Source of the DNA: Rhinopomastus cyanomelas
Lineage: Eukaryota > Chordata > Aves > Bucerotiformes > Rhinopomastidae
Assembly: GCA_013400115.1 (NCBI GenBank)
Contig: VXBP01005586.1
Location: forward strand, 753,537-817,536
DNA: 64,000 nucleotides
Reading direction: 5' to 3'
Positions 59,758 to 64,000 of the stretch are shown here, piece by piece (position 1 is the first letter of the stretch; the number at the start of each line of letters is the position of its first letter). The position numbers and the translations under genes are program-made. The notes under the pieces are model-generated. The model ran no database searches. It was not told the DNA's origin and saw nothing but the letters and a program-made list of their open reading frames with translations.

Positions 59758-62700
59758 CTGCTATGGAGATTGTAGCCTTTGGCGGAGATGATGCTGGGGG
59801 GTGAATAATTGCTCAGTACAATTTTTGCAGAACCCAGTATTAATATTGAACACACCACTTGGAAACTATAAAAAGTCAATTGTTTCTAAGTATCCCTGAT
59901 CTAATCGGGATTTAAACTCATACCATGTAGGTAGTTTCTAAGTGCTTTACATGGCTGTAGGAAGGTGCACCTGGTGCTGCTGTCCAGTAAAAGAGAATCA
60001 TGGTGGTTGCACCATCTCCCTCCAGAAATTCATCTGCTTTCTCCAGGATTGCAGTGCCACAGGGCAAGGCAGCAAAGCAGGAAAAAATAGCATAAAGCAG
60101 GAGATGCACATCTGCTTGTTCTGTACCACATTTTATAACCAAAGCCCTGGAAAAAAGTAAAACATCAAGTAATATGTGAAGCATGACCATTGATTTCTAT
60201 TTAATAGTCTCTACCTTTTTCTCACCTAGGGACAGCTGAATTCCAAATATTTATGGTTGGCTGTACAGCAAATGCTAGAATAAGCCTTTGTCTGCTCCTC
60301 TCAGGTTGCAGTGTCCTAAAATGCAGAGACTGTGAAACCTCAGAGCATATTTGAGAAAGTTATAAGATGTGGAGCAATCATGTGGAACTCTGAGGTGGGA
60401 AAAGTCCTTCTCATGCAGCAATTATCAAGTAAATCTATTTAGTGGTTCATCGACCTCACTTTAAAGTAGATTTTTTGTCTCCTTGGAACCATTCTTGTTG
60501 GCTTATTCATGCAACTATGCAACTGGTTTTGAGTACTGGGTCCAGGGAAAAATGTTTTTCCTTGAAAGCCAGAAATACCTTGAAATACTTGAGACACTGT
60601 GTAAGTGCAGTGTATTGTAGGTATGAGATAGTAACTCCTGAATGAATAAAGAGGGTGGAACTGTCGTAGCACGTTTTGGTACGTGGCATGGTGTAAAACA
60701 TACCATGTACTAAAAGACATGGTGTGAAAGCTATCAAAAGGATTAATCAAATGCAGTATTTTGAGCAGGTATCTTAGAGCTCTCTAATATTACAGGAGCT
60801 GAGATCAATGTGCCTATAGAAAATATTGCCCCAAACCTTCCACTGACAACGTTCTTTGATTGCTTAGAATTTTCACCCTTTAAAGCTTAGGAGAAGAGAA
60901 TCCTTCTTGCTGATCCTTGGCCAAAGACTCTCTTTGAGTAATATTTCAGCTAGGACATCTTGTCGTCTCTCCAAAATAAGCATGCTAATGTATTTTATTA
61001 TGGGAAAACATGAATTCTAAAGAAATTGATAGCCAACTAGTTGCTCTCTTCTTGGGTTAGGAAAGATGAATTTAGCATTGTGATAGAAGGACTGATGGGC
61101 AATGTCAGCAGTCTTATTACTTACAAAGGCATAAATAAAACACTAAGAGAAGTTTTGCAAAGACATCTTTTGGAGTTCCAAAAGGATTGATGTATTTATT
61201 AAAAGGTATTGCTCATTAAATAAGTACAATTTAAAAAAAACTAATGAAACAGATCTTCCCATCACATGGAGATTATTAAATCTCCAAACACAGTTCATCA
61301 GTATTTTAGGAAAATATGAGATGGAGCCAGTGAATTTGGCATTACTGATTTGATCAATCCCTAATGTTTGCTCAGTTTTGTGTTTGTGTGGGGTCTTAAA
61401 GGTTGGTGTGAAGAGAACTTGCAAAACCATCTCTGTTAAGGACTGCTGCAGATGCTAATGACATTAAAAATCAATCAAGCAGTCTGGTTTAGAAAAAGAA
61501 GTTGGGCTTCCACCTGGTACAATTTTCTGAAAATTGCACCCTTGGACTGCATGCACGGAAAAGTTTCCTCAGAAGGGAAGTGGTTTTTATGACGTGCATG
61601 CCTACATGTCAGTGTGTCCTGCATGTAACTGTGACACAAGGTGCTTTCTGTTTTTGTTGAGCTAGATCTGATGCTGCATTTCCCACATAGTACAAGAGCA
61701 TGGACAGCTTCTGCTGTTTCCAAGAGCAAAGGATCTAAAAGATCACTGCTGCCAGGGTCCTGCGTCTTCCTATTTCAGATAATACCAGTCTGGTTTGACT
61801 ACTCAGAACTTCATTAAAAGCTTTCAGTTTTTAGGTCTTAGTTTACCATTTTGGAGAATGACTTATGTTGTGGTCTCCATGTTATACAGTTAATCTATTT
61901 AAACAGCACTAATAACTGAAACATCTGGTAGTTTATGGCTTTGCGTGTCCAACTGCCTCCTCGTGTACTGAATTTGTCTTTAAGAAAATTAGAGCCCTAA
62001 GCTAGACACTATTAAATTAACCCAGTTTCTAATCTTCCTACTTGCTTTTAAATAATACATTACTCCAGAAATTATTTGGGCCTAAATATTAGGCATTAAT
62101 GTATACATTCAGTGTATAATTAATTAAGCAGATGAATAATTTCTAAAGTATTAACAGAAGTAAAGAAGGTCTTCAGGGACATGTGTTTATATTCACATGG
62201 ACATTATAATGTATTAAATTATCATCCCAATGCCCTGTTGTGTCTTGTGTTGATACGAATACTGCACAGAATGCAACTGAACAGTTGCCTCTACTGATGA
62301 CTTGTTTTTTCTATTGCAGCACACGTATTTGGCCTAAAATAGGTTGATGTCTCTGAAGATTGGGATAAGCAGCCATATCAGATAAACTTCTACAGCTCTT
62401 GAAGTTAGGGCTCAGTCTGTCTCCCAATGGGAGGTGCTTCCTGTAGGGTGTCCTTCCTTGTTTTCTTTCTTAATTTATTCATCCAGGCTGGCTTGCATTA
62501 ACTGTGGCCACAGTTTGAATTTTTTCTAAACTCTCTCAGACATTCTTTAGTCTGTGATTTATGTCTCATCTGACCTATATCTGGACTTCCTGAAAGTAAT
62601 GTGACCTTCTATATGAAGATGGATTATTCTGTATAGTCTCCTTTTCCACCCCCACTCCCCTCTTTGGTGAAATAACATCTTGCCATTACTACCTCTTCTG

Positions 62701-64000
62701 CAGAGGCCTCTCATTCTGCATGTGAGAGAGCTAGTCGTACTAGTTGCATCCTTGAGTCACATAGTGAGCTCTTATTGATCTGGTGGCAACCTGATGATCA
62801 GTCATTGAAGGTCAGGCTAAGAAAAATATATGCAGTCAGGTCTAATGTTATTTTTTGAGTCTGCAGCTCATGGTTTGCTCTTAAGTAAACCATCCAAAGG
62901 GCCTGTGCCTTCTTGTCTCTGGTGGTTATGACATGGACGTTTTTGATCTGTTGTGAGGCTTTTTGTCAAGTTAAACAGAATTTTTGAACAATTTGACTCT
63001 ACAATGCACAGTTCCCCAGGTTGGGGGAAAGCCTATGGAGACATTCTATGTAACGTTTCAGGCTGAATACAAAATTTAAACCCCTAAGCACTTGGACTGA
63101 AAATTGGCTTCTCCCGCTCTCCTCTACAGCCCATGTATCCTTCTGCATAAGATGTGAAATGCCATAACTGCACTTCCATGACAGTCAAAAAATGGCAGTG
63201 ACTGCCTGCTTCTACATCCACAGTGTGGTCCCAGTCTAAATTGGGACTGAGGACTCAGGAGGAATTTGTCTCTATTTGCATTTACTAGAGAAACGGCAAA
63301 CGAACTTGTGTCAGCGAAAGATGTAAATGCAGCTCGAGCTACCTGAGCATGCAAAGATAAGCAACGTATGCAGGTGCTGCAGCGTGCACTCTTGTGGGAG
63401 CAGTTCAGATGATGCTTTTTGCAAGCTCCTCGGAATGCATGATTTCCTCCTGGTCTCCTGTTTTAGGAAGCTTAACTGTCGTGCGAGGAACTTAGGCTTT
63501 TTCTGAACAGCTCAGTTTCTTTTGATTTTTGCTATTTGCATATGACTCAAAATTTAGATTAGGAGCTTACTAGAAAAAGGGATGGACTGAAGTTCTGTTT
63601 GATATATAGCGGGAATCGAACACATAATTTGCTTAAATGCTTTTATGATTTTACATCAAAAGCTGCTTCTGAAAAGCCATACATAAAACCTGGGATTTGA
63701 GTGAGATGGTTCTGAACATACACAAATTAGGAGGTCATTTTCCATGCTCAGAGTGACAAATGTTTTGGTAAAAGCAAGTTATTAGCGCTTCCAGAAACCA
63801 TGAAGGGAAGGAATTAACAGTTGGAATTGTGTCACAAAAACATGCTGCTTAGTGAACTCTGCAGAAGTTGTCTTCAATACATTTTTAGTTCAAACAGACT
63901 CATTATCTGTTGAACTAATGTCAGGCCATGGATTTCAAAAGGGGTTTGAATGTGTCATACTGTTGTTAGCCCAGTGGCAGTCTGCATTTCCAGTGAGCAG
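59758..64000. other. Intron 1, unique sequence to the window end
   Basis: No gene, no clear transposon. Bases 61,980-62,160 are AT-rich with several TTAATTAA/TAAT cores and could be conserved noncoding DNA. Confidence 0.5.

Larger units (their letters stand above)
35327..64000 (+). other. ALK: ALK intron 1 (5' part, continues beyond the window)
   Basis: Starts with GTGAGC and runs to the window end. No later ALK exon (exon 2 or MAM-domain sequence) is recognisable in any frame, in line with the very long first intron of vertebrate ALK. No nested gene is supportable. It holds 11 CR1 fragments, one old SINE relic and a few short tandem repeats, detailed separately. Confidence 0.8.

Noticed and set aside
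1..64000. CRISPR arrays, tRNA or rRNA genes, operons
   Set aside because: No regularly spaced identical repeats, tRNA cloverleaf boxes or rRNA motifs seen; the sequence is vertebrate nuclear DNA.

Overview
The window is vertebrate, almost certainly bird, genomic DNA. The evidence is about 26 recognisable CR1 LINE fragments in 64 kb, with the bird-type 3' tail of ATTCTATG-like octamers. The unique sequence is AT-rich, there is one CpG island, and compact single-exon genes and bacterial features are absent. The many similar, mildly diverged CR1 copies fit a lineage with recent CR1 activity, but the species cannot be fixed from the sequence.

The only protein-coding gene I can support is ALK (anaplastic lymphoma kinase, a receptor tyrosine kinase), on the plus strand. 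Its first coding exon lies in the CpG island at about 33.95-35.56 kb. It encodes most of the N-terminal extracellular region and ends in a phase-1 GTGAGC donor at the same place as in mammalian ALK. Everything before about 33.7 kb is 5' intergenic sequence. Everything from 35,327 to the window end is the start of a very long intron 1, with no further ALK exon recognised.

The CpG island is misassembled. Three single-N joins (34,106; 34,756; 35,024) separate four contigs, and 432 bp of exon 1 plus the start of intron 1 (34,324-34,755) recur as 35,025-35,456. The small contig between the copies (34,757-35,023) looks like core promoter and 5' UTR, with a GC box, octamer, inverted CCAAT and palindromic CRE. 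It probably belongs upstream of the exon. The start codon and most of the signal peptide are missing.

Layout: 1-33.6 kb is intergenic DNA with CR1 copies in both orientations, a possible LTR fragment (7.73-8.20 kb), relics of ancient amniote repeats, a near full-length CR1 reverse-transcriptase frame on the minus strand (28.79-30.37 kb) and AT-rich blocks that could be conserved regulatory DNA. 33.65-34.1 kb is the 5' flank with a purine tract. 34.1-35.33 kb is ALK exon 1 (duplicated). 35.33-64 kb is intron 1 with 11 CR1 fragments, including one bounded by an exact 13-bp target-site duplication.

No undescribed biological system was found. The best observations are the ALK exon-1 assembly error, a 37-bp local templated insertion with a 22-bp flanking duplication (6.69-6.77 kb), and the CR1 copy with a long target-site duplication (52.9-53.5 kb).
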